From MedAcidi-G1 sp002713545 (lineage in GTDB: Bacteria; Actinomycetota; Acidimicrobiia; Acidimicrobiales; MedAcidi-G1): 16,306 nucleotides of DNA. The stretch covers positions 1-16,306 of the forward strand of contig CAXGYF010000034.1 of NCBI GenBank assembly GCA_964013895.1, in the 5' to 3' direction. The notes below the pieces were generated by a model, which had not been told where the DNA came from, searched no databases, and was given only the letters and a program-made list of their open reading frames with translations. Below are positions 6,450 to 13,385 of this stretch, in pieces (position 1 is the stretch's first letter; every line of letters starts with the position of its first letter). Made by a program: the position numbers and the translations under genes.

Positions 6450-7277
6450 TTACTCAGATTTAGATCGTTCAGAATTTACCCAACTTCTGGCATCTTCAGA
6501 AGAGACCCAGTCAATCGCATTATTAACAAGTTTTCGGAAGTTTGAATTCATATATGCAGAAGGCCCGTCACCAAGCTGGATGTAGGCGATTGGAGATGAT
6601 TTTTCCCAGCGGACCCAGGCCACAAGATTGCTTCCTTTGGGATGTGCCCATGATTCGTTGGAATTCATTTGCCCTCTCATCGCAAGCGCAGTCGAGTAGA
6701 AATTTGAAGAATTTTCAAAATCAAAATCAGAACAGAGAATGGGAGTTACTGATTTTTCTAAAATTGGGTATAGATAGGCCTCGTCAGTTATTGAGAAACT
6801 TTCGGGTATTTCATTGCAAATAGGATGATCAGCGTTCACAACCTTAATTTCCTGAGTTGCATCGAACCTGTACCCTGAGTCCGGGAATTTGTTCCCATGA
6901 AGTGACCCTGGCTGATAATGGAACCTGCCGCCGATCACATCTGCATAACGGTCCCATGTCGGCCAACCAGCTATTGCATGATGCAAAAAGACAAGACCTT
7001 GGCCTGATTCAAGAAGGTTTTCAAAGTTATTTTTGTATTCAGGGGTTGGATCAGTGCAGACAACAGGCGGTTCTGAGTTTCTTCTCAAATCCACTCCGGG
7101 TATGTCATAGAAAATAATTGCGTCGAACTCATGGCATTTTTCAGGATTGAGAAAATATTCGGCTTCCGGATGTTTTTCGTGGAACCAGTCAACGTTTTCG
7201 AATGAATTGAAGATTTCGAAGAAAGGGTCTTTTTCAAATGGATGACCTCCAGTGACAACTAAAACCTTTTTCTTCAA
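6450..7277 (-). CDS. ThuA-like domain protein
   Basis: This 275-residue single-domain protein of the ThuA-like family has a flavodoxin/class-I-glutamine-amidotransferase-like fold. Marks are VLVVTGGHPFEKDPF (5-19), FDAIIFYDIPG (51-61), GQGLVFLHHAIAGWPTWDRYADVIGGRF (residues 92-119, partly quoted) and GNLVAWVR-type strands later. The domain is named after trehalose-utilisation ThuA, and members often sit beside Gfo/Idh/MocA oxidoreductases in sugar catabolism. The exact reaction is generally not known. The start is TTG at 7275-7277, overlapping the TGA of the upstream kinase gene by 4 nt, so translation is coupled; no earlier in-frame start fits. It is the last of five tightly linked minus-strand genes. 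There is no signal peptide, so it is cytoplasmic. Confidence 0.82.
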   Translation of the reverse strand: MKKKVLVVTGGHPFEKDPFFEIFNSFENVDWFHEKHPEAEYFLNPEKCHEFDAIIFYDIPGVDLRRNSEPPVVCTDPTPEYKNNFENLLESGQGLVFLHHAIAGWPTWDRYADVIGGRFHYQPGSLHGNKFPDSGYRFDATQEIKVVNADHPICNEIPESFSITDEAYLYPILEKSVTPILCSDFDFENSSNFYSTALAMRGQMNSNESWAHPKGSNLVAWVRWEKSSPIAYIQLGDGPSAYMNSNFRKLVNNAIDWVSSEDARSWVNSERSKSE

Positions 7278-8248
7278 TTAAGTGTCTCGGCGTCTGTCAT
7301 TGCACTGATAGTTCGTTCAGCTGTTGTTTCAACCAGTTTTCCTAGTCGCGGGTCATCAGGGTTACCCAAGAGGGTGAGGGCACAGGCTATGACAATGCCA
7401 AAAAACAATGACTCTTTGTAACCAACAAGATCATGCGGGTAATCATTAAGTAGTTCAGATTCGTGCAATCTGCGTTCTTCAGTCGTTAGACACTGACACA
7501 TGCAGTAAGCAACATCCCACGCAGGTGGTCCTATGCCAAAACCCTGCCAGTCGATTATTGTGACGCCCTGATTGCTTATTATCAGGTTGTCTGGTTTGAG
7601 GTCGCCGTGGACAATGGTTTGGTCCAAGGTGTTGAGATAACTCATGGTTTCAAGAAATCTATCTAGAATATTTATTTCTTTTAGCGGGTCAACTAGTTCA
7701 CCACATATCTCTTGAAGAACGGGCCACCCTTTTTCGATCATTATTGTCAGATTGTCGATCCTGTGCTGTGAGATCATTGTTTGAACCCACGGTGTCTCAA
7801 CTAGATCTCTGCCTTGAGTGTGAAGTTTCGACAGTTCCGTAAGAAGCTGTCGGGTGTAGTCAATCCCTATGCCGGTTATGGAGTCTGAGTCTTGTATGGG
7901 TTCTAAATACTCTAAGAGCATTATGAAATGAGCACTAGATGGATCGTAATCTGCTGCGAAAAGCGTTGGAAGTCGTATATCTAACTTAGGTGCTAGCTCA
8001 CGATAGAACTTGATTTCTCTTTCGAAAAGCCCTGATCTTTTCGCCGCATTGAGGGCTTCTTGCCTATTGGCCGCAAATTTTGCGACTACCTGTTCTCCAT
8101 TTTCAAGAGCCACGAGAACTAGGTCACCAAGGTTGCCTTTTCCTCCACCGATTGGATGTGTTTCAAAATTCTCAACGGTTCTGCCTAGTGCACTGGAAAG
8201 CCATTCTCTGTTCAGCTCATCAGGACAAGTGGGAAAAATAGCATTCAT
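7274..8248 (-). CDS. Phosphotransferase, ecdysteroid-kinase/APH-like (copy 2)
   Basis: This 324-residue protein has a protein-kinase-like small-molecule kinase fold. The catalytic loop is HGDLKPDN (214-221), with base Asp216 and metal ligand Asn221, and the DFG-equivalent is IDWQG with Asp233. Lys57 in VVAKF is the likely ATP-binding lysine, and Glu77 or Glu79 in the following helix (FEREIKFYREL) is its likely partner. This pattern, with GPPAWDVAYCM after the metal site, fits ecdysteroid-kinase-like/phosphotransferase-enzyme families rather than antibiotic kinases. It should phosphorylate a small alcohol; the substrate is unknown. The ATG shares one base with the stop of the SDR gene (TAATG). 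It is clearly related to the kinase at 9059-10111 over the catalytic part, but the two sequences differ widely, so this is an old duplication or they act on different substrates. Confidence 0.83.
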   Translation of the reverse strand: MNAIFPTCPDELNREWLSSALGRTVENFETHPIGGGKGNLGDLVLVALENGEQVVAKFAANRQEALNAAKRSGLFEREIKFYRELAPKLDIRLPTLFAADYDPSSAHFIMLLEYLEPIQDSDSITGIGIDYTRQLLTELSKLHTQGRDLVETPWVQTMISQHRIDNLTIMIEKGWPVLQEICGELVDPLKEINILDRFLETMSYLNTLDQTIVHGDLKPDNLIISNQGVTIIDWQGFGIGPPAWDVAYCMCQCLTTEERRLHESELLNDYPHDLVGYKESLFFGIVIACALTLLGNPDDPRLGKLVETTAERTISAMTDAETLN

Positions 8249-9024
8249 TAGTAATTAGCGAGTCCTCCGTCTAGTGAAATGGTTCCTCCGCTGAATCCGG
8301 CACCTTCTTCCGAAGCTAGAAGGAGAGCGAAAGCTGATATTTCTTCCACGGTTACAGGTCTCTGTATAGCTGTGTCTTTTGTATAGAGAGCGATTACATC
8401 GGCTACCTCGGTTAGCCCTGATGCAGCTCCGGACTGGTTCTCAAGCATGTCTGTATGTACAAGCCCTGGACAAATAGAATTGATTGTTATTCCTTCTGTG
8501 CCGACTTCTTTAGCAGCTGATTTAACGAAACCATTTATTGCATGCTTGTTGGCCGTGTATCCGGCGATGTTAGCTTTGCCTCTTTTTCCCTCTATCGAGG
8601 AAATAGCAATTATTCTCCCTGTTTTACGAGGAACCATATGCCAGAGCGCTTTACGAGTGCCTCTAAAAACATGATTCAGATTGAAATCGAGCTCAAACTG
8701 CCACTCCTCATCAGAAAGTTCAACTACTGGAGCAGTGTCGCCTACTCCGCCTGCGTTTAAAACCATAATGTCAAGTTGACCAAAATTTTCAATAGTGAAG
8801 TCAACTAGACCCTCTATAACTTCTTTTTCGGTCACGCTTCCCGGATAGAAAAGAACATTGTCGCCTGCATCCATCTCATCAAGTGCCCGTTGCCCTTTTT
8901 CATCATTGCGACTGTTAACTACAACTTTTGCTCCTTCGGCGACAAATCTTTCTGCTATTGCACGTCCTATACCACGGGTACCTCCAGTGATAGCTGCAAC
9001 TTTTCCATCTAGTTTTTTCCCCAT
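8248..9024 (-). CDS. Short-chain dehydrogenase/reductase
   Basis: This 258-residue classical SDR is a cytoplasmic NAD(P)-dependent oxidoreductase. It has the cofactor motif TGGTRGIG (13-20), NAG (90-92), the catalytic Ser in ISS (142/143), and Tyr156 and Lys160 in YTANK, followed by CPGLVHTDM. Arg39 after the second beta strand (VVVNSRN) suggests NADP(H) preference. The C-terminus GGTISLDGGLANY is the usual SDR ending. It resembles 3-oxoacyl-ACP reductase/3-hydroxybutyrate dehydrogenase-type SDRs, but its place between two small-molecule kinases in a catabolic operon argues against a housekeeping fatty-acid role. It follows the first kinase by 34 nt with a purine-rich GAAAGAAAG leader, and its stop overlaps the second kinase start. 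The substrate is not known. Confidence 0.85.
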   Translation of the reverse strand: MGKKLDGKVAAITGGTRGIGRAIAERFVAEGAKVVVNSRNDEKGQRALDEMDAGDNVLFYPGSVTEKEVIEGLVDFTIENFGQLDIMVLNAGGVGDTAPVVELSDEEWQFELDFNLNHVFRGTRKALWHMVPRKTGRIIAISSIEGKRGKANIAGYTANKHAINGFVKSAAKEVGTEGITINSICPGLVHTDMLENQSGAASGLTEVADVIALYTKDTAIQRPVTVEEISAFALLLASEEGAGFSGGTISLDGGLANY

Positions 9025-9058
9025 AGTGATTTCTTTCTTTCGTTGTTATTTAGTTAAA

Positions 9059-10111
9059 TCAAAATTTGTTGTGGTCTTTCATCGCTTCAAAGCTTCTACG
9101 AGTCATAACACTTGCAAGCTCTTTAACGCGTTTCTCATTTTCATCGCTTATCAAAGGAAGTGAGCATGCTACTACCAAACCATAAAGCATCGAGTCAGCG
9201 TAACCGGCCAGCGCTTCGGCAGGATCCAGATTCTTTCCAGTTTCTTTAAGAGATTCCATATAGCGATCCAAAAGCATTGCTTCGTTCTTTCGGCGTGTTT
9301 CCACACTCAAAGATTGCGACATGAAATAAGCTAGATCCCATCCAGCGGGACCTGTAGAGGTGCCTTGCCAGTCAACAATGAAAACCTTGTTGCCCTCACG
9401 GTCAAAAAGAAGATTGTCCGCCCGCAAGTCAGAGTGGATAAGAGTTTTAGGATGATTTGAGAGCAGATCTAACATCTCGCCAACCTTTTGGGTTATTTCA
9501 GTTCCGAATGATATTTCTTGTTCAGTTAGTTCTCCTTCGAGCATTTCGCAGAGAGGTTCCCAGCCAGCATCCGCAATAATAGAAAGGCTATTTTTTCTTT
9601 GTTCAGGTCCTGGTAACCAACTTAAGTTGTTCAGGTCAGGGTTTTCCCACCATGTTGCATGTAATGAAGCAGCTTCATCTATTACGAGCATTGCTTGTTC
9701 TACTGAAATGCCTTTAATCTGATCAACGTTTTCATCAAGGTCTATTGCTTCTTGGATAAGCATGAAATGCTCGGTGTTCGGATCGTATGAACCGGAATGA
9801 AATTCTGGCGTTCTTATCGGAGTTATGGGGGCTAGTTCGTCGTAAAAGCGGAGTTCACGTTCGTTGTTGTTTCCCCTTCTGTTATTTTCCATGCTGCCTT
9901 CTCTAAGAGCAGGAAATTTGCAAACAAGATTCGTGTTATCTGTGCTGCCGTCTGAGTAGGAGATGTTTAGAAGCAATACAACTCCTAGCATTCCTCTATC
10001 GCTGCCAATGCGGGTGTAGCTGAAAGAGTTAACTTCTTTTCCTAAGTTTTCCGAAAGCACTTCTTCAGTTAGTTCTTCAGGTGAGATAGGGAAGGGGGGT
10101 TTCCTCAGCAC
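9059..10111 (-). CDS. Phosphotransferase, ecdysteroid-kinase-like (copy 1)
   Basis: This 350-residue small-molecule kinase has the catalytic loop HSDLRADN (226-233: Asp228, Asn233) and metal site VDWQG (Asp247), with likely ATP lysine Lys65 in VCKFP. The N-terminus FPISPEELTEEVLSENLG matches the family start, where a short helix precedes the N-lobe. The start is GTG at 10109-10111, three nt after the TauD-like stop, with only a weak GTTGAG upstream, so re-initiation after the TauD gene is likely. The next in-frame Met is residue 41, inside the N-lobe. The segment GPAGWDLAYFMSQSLSVETRR parallels GPPAWDVAYCMCQCLTTEERR in the second kinase. The substrate is unknown; a hydroxylated product of the TauD-like enzyme is a context-based guess. 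Confidence 0.83.
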   Translation of the reverse strand: MLRKPPFPISPEELTEEVLSENLGKEVNSFSYTRIGSDRGMLGVVLLLNISYSDGSTDNTNLVCKFPALREGSMENNRRGNNNERELRFYDELAPITPIRTPEFHSGSYDPNTEHFMLIQEAIDLDENVDQIKGISVEQAMLVIDEAASLHATWWENPDLNNLSWLPGPEQRKNSLSIIADAGWEPLCEMLEGELTEQEISFGTEITQKVGEMLDLLSNHPKTLIHSDLRADNLLFDREGNKVFIVDWQGTSTGPAGWDLAYFMSQSLSVETRRKNEAMLLDRYMESLKETGKNLDPAEALAGYADSMLYGLVVACSLPLISDENEKRVKELASVMTRRSFEAMKDHNKF

Positions 10112-10114
10112 GGA

Positions 10115-10909
10115 CTACTCAACAGGGTCGCCTGCGAGAACGACTCTGTGCATTACTCGGGCTTCGCTGTAGTCAGGTGTTGCATAGTGTTGAACACTTC
10201 TGTTGTCCCATACTGCTATATCGCCTTCTTCCCACTGGAACCTGAATTGCAATTCGGGTCGTAAGCTGAGGTCACAAAGCATCGGTAACAGTGCTTCATT
10301 TTCTCGAGGATTAAGTTCGTTTATCCCTTGGGTGAAAAGTCTATTTACAAAAATACATTTTTTTCCTGTGACAGGATGCGTCCTAACCACGGGGTGTGAG
10401 ACAGCATCTTCAGGAATTTTCTTTGCAATCCGGTTCGCTCCAAGCTTTGAACCCCCATGATGGAGGGCTGTTAGGCCTTCAATGAAATTCTGAGTTGAGG
10501 GTGAAAGCGAATCAAAAGCCGCTGACATGCTTGCAAATAATGTATCCCCACCGGAACTCGGCAATTTGATCGCTTGGAGCATGCTTCCTCTCGGGGGTTC
10601 TTTGAGCCATGTGGCGTCAGTATGCCAATTAGACGAACCGCCTTTAGGCTTTCCATCTTCATTATCGATTTTGTGAACAATCTCGCTTCCTTCTGTTGTG
10701 GGAGCGAAATCATAAGGTACTGGGTCGCCGAATATAGATGCAGCTGCAACCTGTTGTTCATCGTTGAGATTCTGATTTCTGAAAAATAAGACGCCCCATT
10801 TATGCCATGCTGAAATCAGTTCATCGACAGCGTTGCTTCCAATAGGGGTAGATAGATCTATGTCTTCCACATAAGCCCCAACAAGACTGTTTGTAGGAGT
10901 TATCTTCAT
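10115..10909 (-). CDS. TauD/TfdA-family 2-oxoglutarate/Fe(II) dioxygenase
   Basis: This 264-residue non-haem iron dioxygenase is close to E. coli TauD in length and layout. Iron ligands are His96 and Asp98 (NWHTDATW) and His241 (VQHYATPDY). The 2-oxoglutarate anchor is Arg255 (RVMHR), with Arg251 at the second conserved position. Stretches such as SHPVVRTHPVTGKK, FVNRLFTQGINELNPRENEALL and EEGDIAVWDNR are family hallmarks. TauD releases sulfite from taurine; relatives hydroxylate alkyl sulfates, phenoxy acids or other acids, so the substrate is open. It is the first gene of a minus-strand operon with two kinases, an SDR and a ThuA-like protein. It is divergent from a sulfatase across a 79-bp gap. 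AAGGGG on the minus strand at 10919-10924 lies 9 nt before the ATG. The sulfatase next door favours organosulfur use. Confidence 0.88.
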   Translation of the reverse strand: MKITPTNSLVGAYVEDIDLSTPIGSNAVDELISAWHKWGVLFFRNQNLNDEQQVAAASIFGDPVPYDFAPTTEGSEIVHKIDNEDGKPKGGSSNWHTDATWLKEPPRGSMLQAIKLPSSGGDTLFASMSAAFDSLSPSTQNFIEGLTALHHGGSKLGANRIAKKIPEDAVSHPVVRTHPVTGKKCIFVNRLFTQGINELNPRENEALLPMLCDLSLRPELQFRFQWEEGDIAVWDNRSVQHYATPDYSEARVMHRVVLAGDPVE

Positions 10910-10976
10910 TCGGTTCTTCCCCTTTAGTTTTTTGTAGAAAAAGTCATTGAATTAACTTATTCCTTAAACGAAATGC

Positions 10977-10982
10977 TATGTT
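10977..10982 (+). promoter_or_regulatory. -10-like box for a leaderless sulfatase transcript
   Basis: TATGTT fits TANNNT and ends 6 nt before the sulfatase ATG at 10989, so transcription would begin at the A of the start codon. There is no Shine-Dalgarno sequence in front of this gene (the bases before the ATG are TTCAAAAA). A weak TTAACT stands 19 nt upstream as a possible -35. Confidence 0.4.
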
Positions 10983-10988
10983 CAAAAA

Positions 10989-12482
10989 ATGAACGAACCA
11001 AATATTTTACTAATAGTTTCAGATCAAGAGCGGCAAAGAGATTGGCTACCAACAGATTTTCAGCTTCCTGCTCGACAAAGAATTATCGATAACGGGATTG
11101 AGTTTAATAGCCATTACACACACTCTTCTCCATGTTCACCTTCGAGAGCGACTCTGTTCACTGGAGAATACATGGCCGGGCATGGGGTTACAGAGAACTC
11201 AAGTGCGCCCACTAATACCGAACTGTCGAAAGATGCTGCGACCTTAGGAAAAATATTAAGAGAAAAGGGTTACTACACGGCTTACAAAGGCAAATGGCAC
11301 TTGGAAGCAACACCTACCCCAGATATGGAAGCGTATGGCTTCAGCGATTGGGAAGGAAACGATATGTCTTTTTGGGGACTGGCTGGAAGTGGAACAGAAT
11401 ATGACGAGCCGATAGCAAGAGATGCCGCTGACTGGATTCGAAGTCATGGTAATGATGATGATCCGTGGTTCCTGAGTGTTGGTCTCGTGAACCCACACGA
11501 CATCATGTGGTTCCCAATTGATCAGCCATGGTATTGGGAGAAAGATCCAGAATATTACGCAAAAGCTGTGGAGAGGCTTTCAAAACGGGACTGGGGAAGA
11601 GAAAACAATCTTCCAGGATTTCCCCACGAAGTTGAAAGGATTTTCTCCGAGCTACCAGAGAATTTTGACGACGACCTTTTCACCAAGCCAGATGTTCATA
11701 GAAGGTGGATGGACGTATTGACTCGACGTTCAATTCCAGGTGAGATGAGAAGAGACGACCCTGATATATGGCTCAGACAACTTGACTACTACGCAAAATT
11801 GCATGAGCTAAATGATCAATGCGTGGGTCACGTTTTATCTGCCTTAGACGATATTGATGGCTGGGAAAACACTATTATCGTTTTCACTTCAGATCATGGA
11901 GATCAGTGCGGGTCTCATACTCTTCGTTCTAAAGGCCCATGGAACTATCAGGAGACCATGAGGATACCTTTGTACATTTCAGCACCCGGAATAGCGCAAC
12001 CAGGATCGAAGACTGATTCGTTGACATCGCATGTTGATTTGGCTAGGACAATTCTTGAATTTGCAGGAGTGGAACCAGATGATCACCCAACTTTTGTAGG
12101 GGAGTCTCTTTCTCCTGTTTTTGAAAATTCTTCAGCGAAGATACGTGATTATGTTCTTTTCAATCAAGAATGGCCTTGGTATCCAGGAGTTGAACAATGC
12201 CGATATGCGAGCTCGGGGATCTTTGATGGAAGAAACAAATACTGCCGTTATTACGGCTTAGGTGGTGGTTTTGATACCCAAGGTAATCAAAATGGTGAAC
12301 CGGAAATGCTATTTGGGCGCGATGCTGCATTTGATGACCATGATCATGAGATGTACGACCTTCAAGAAGATCCCCACGAATTAGTAAATTTGGCTGTAGA
12401 CCGCTCGCGTAGAGAAGAAGTGCGATCTAAATTCTCAGAACTCCGATCGATCGAGCATGAGATGTACGGAAACGGGTTTTAA
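10989..12482 (+). CDS. Type I (formylglycine) sulfatase/phosphodiesterase
   Basis: This 497-residue alkaline-phosphatase-superfamily protein carries the sulfatase signature CSPSRATLFTG (49-59), whose Cys49 would be oxidised to formylglycine. Metal and active-site residues are Asp12 (IVSDQE), Asp302 and His303 (TSDHGD), Lys102 and His104 (GKWHL), His170 (NPHD) and Lys315. The first metal motif is a single SDQ instead of the usual DD. With SDHGDQCGSHTLRSKGPWNYQETMR, this resembles choline-sulfatase and phosphonate-monoester-hydrolase relatives more than classical arylsulfatases. There is no signal peptide, so it acts in the cytoplasm, probably on a small imported sulfate or phosphate ester. It is divergent from the TauD-like gene and convergent, 3 nt apart, with the ABC permease gene. 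No formylglycine-generating enzyme gene is in the window. Confidence 0.87.
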   Translation: MNEPNILLIVSDQERQRDWLPTDFQLPARQRIIDNGIEFNSHYTHSSPCSPSRATLFTGEYMAGHGVTENSSAPTNTELSKDAATLGKILREKGYYTAYKGKWHLEATPTPDMEAYGFSDWEGNDMSFWGLAGSGTEYDEPIARDAADWIRSHGNDDDPWFLSVGLVNPHDIMWFPIDQPWYWEKDPEYYAKAVERLSKRDWGRENNLPGFPHEVERIFSELPENFDDDLFTKPDVHRRWMDVLTRRSIPGEMRRDDPDIWLRQLDYYAKLHELNDQCVGHVLSALDDIDGWENTIIVFTSDHGDQCGSHTLRSKGPWNYQETMRIPLYISAPGIAQPGSKTDSLTSHVDLARTILEFAGVEPDDHPTFVGESLSPVFENSSAKIRDYVLFNQEWPWYPGVEQCRYASSGIFDGRNKYCRYYGLGGGFDTQGNQNGEPEMLFGRDAAFDDHDHEMYDLQEDPHELVNLAVDRSRREEVRSKFSELRSIEHEMYGNGF

Positions 12483-12485
12483 CTT

Positions 12486-13385
12486 TTAGAGGGAAATTAC
12501 CTGTCCACCCCTGCGAGTTGTCTGCCATTTAAGAACACGGCGTTCTGCTAAACCAATAACGCCGTTCAACCCAAGAGCGACGATCGCTAAAACCAGCATT
12601 AGGGCAAAAGCAGCTCCCATATTAAACATATTTGTGCTGACTAATAGTTGTTGCCCAAGCCCGCGTTTTGATGCAATAAATTCGCCAAAGACCACAGACA
12701 ACATTGAGTAAATTGCTGCGAGTCTTAGTGCTCCAAAAACTGCGGGCATTATTCCGGGAATGACTACTTTATTAAATAGTTGCGATTTGGTAGCCCCCAT
12801 TGTTGTAGCAAGCGTGTTCAAATCTGGATCCACAAGACCAACTGAGGCGGTAGTAGGCATTTGGACGATGAAAAAAACTATTATTGTTGCCAATGCGATT
12901 TTCGAACCCATGTCAACGCCGTACCAGAGAATCAGAATAGGAGCGAAAGCAATTTTCGGTACTGCATTAGCGAAAACAAGAAATGGTCCAAATACTTTTT
13001 GGGCTCTCAAAAAGTACCCGAGAAGGATTCCTACTATAAAACCGGTTGACCCCCCAATAACAAAACCCCAAATTGCTTCTTGAAGTGTGACCCATAGGTC
13101 TTTCCAGAACATCAAGTCGTGGTAGTAGTCAGCCAAATATCCCCACACTTCAGTTGGTACCGCATAAAAAATAGGATTAATTTTAGGCAGTGGTTCAAAT
13201 CCAAAAACTGTTATTGGAACTCCTTTAAAGATCAATTCGTATTCCCACACGAGAAAACCTATTGCTAAAACTAAAAGGCGTAATAGCTGTGTCGGAATGT
13301 CTAGTTGGCGTATTCTCCAACGACGAAGTTCACCCGGATCGACTTTGGTCTTTTCTGAAGTTTCGGAACTGTTAGACGAGTTCAT
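12486..13385 (-). CDS. ABC transporter permease, NitT/TauT (SsuC/TauC) type
   Basis: This is a 299-residue inner-membrane permease with about six hydrophobic segments (roughly residues 33-49, 103-126, 133-153, 163-183, 213-235 and 257-280). The cytoplasmic coupling loop is TLATTMGATKSQLFNKVVIPG (191-211, quoted in part as GATKSQLF and VVIPG), a degenerate EAA motif that contacts the ATPase. I start at the ATG 13383-13385 rather than the farther in-frame TTG at 13436. AAGGAG on the minus strand (13393-13398) lies 7 nt before that ATG, and the longer form would overlap the ATPase gene by 65 nt. With the chosen start the overlap is 14 nt. Homologues carry nitrate, sulfonates, taurine or pyrimidine precursors. 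The hydrophilic first 30 residues are longer than in many homologues. Confidence 0.87.
   Translation of the reverse strand: MNSSNSSETSEKTKVDPGELRRWRIRQLDIPTQLLRLLVLAIGFLVWEYELIFKGVPITVFGFEPLPKINPIFYAVPTEVWGYLADYYHDLMFWKDLWVTLQEAIWGFVIGGSTGFIVGILLGYFLRAQKVFGPFLVFANAVPKIAFAPILILWYGVDMGSKIALATIIVFFIVQMPTTASVGLVDPDLNTLATTMGATKSQLFNKVVIPGIMPAVFGALRLAAIYSMLSVVFGEFIASKRGLGQQLLVSTNMFNMGAAFALMLVLAIVALGLNGVIGLAERRVLKWQTTRRGGQVISL

Noticed and set aside
9048..9059. ATTTA-GT-TAAAT dyad between the first kinase and the SDR gene
   Set aside because: Short and AT-only arms in an AT-rich gap; such palindromes are expected by chance.
7274..10111. Aminoglycoside resistance kinases
   Set aside because: The catalytic loop is shared with APH enzymes, but the N-terminal and post-catalytic motifs fit the ecdysteroid-kinase-like group and the operon is metabolic.
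10948..10964. Operator-like GAAT...ATTC repeat in the sulfatase/TauD gap
   Set aside because: Only 4-bp arms; not above chance.
12480..12490. Terminator between sulfatase and permease genes
   Set aside because: The stops are 3 nt apart, leaving no room, and no hairpin is evident around them.
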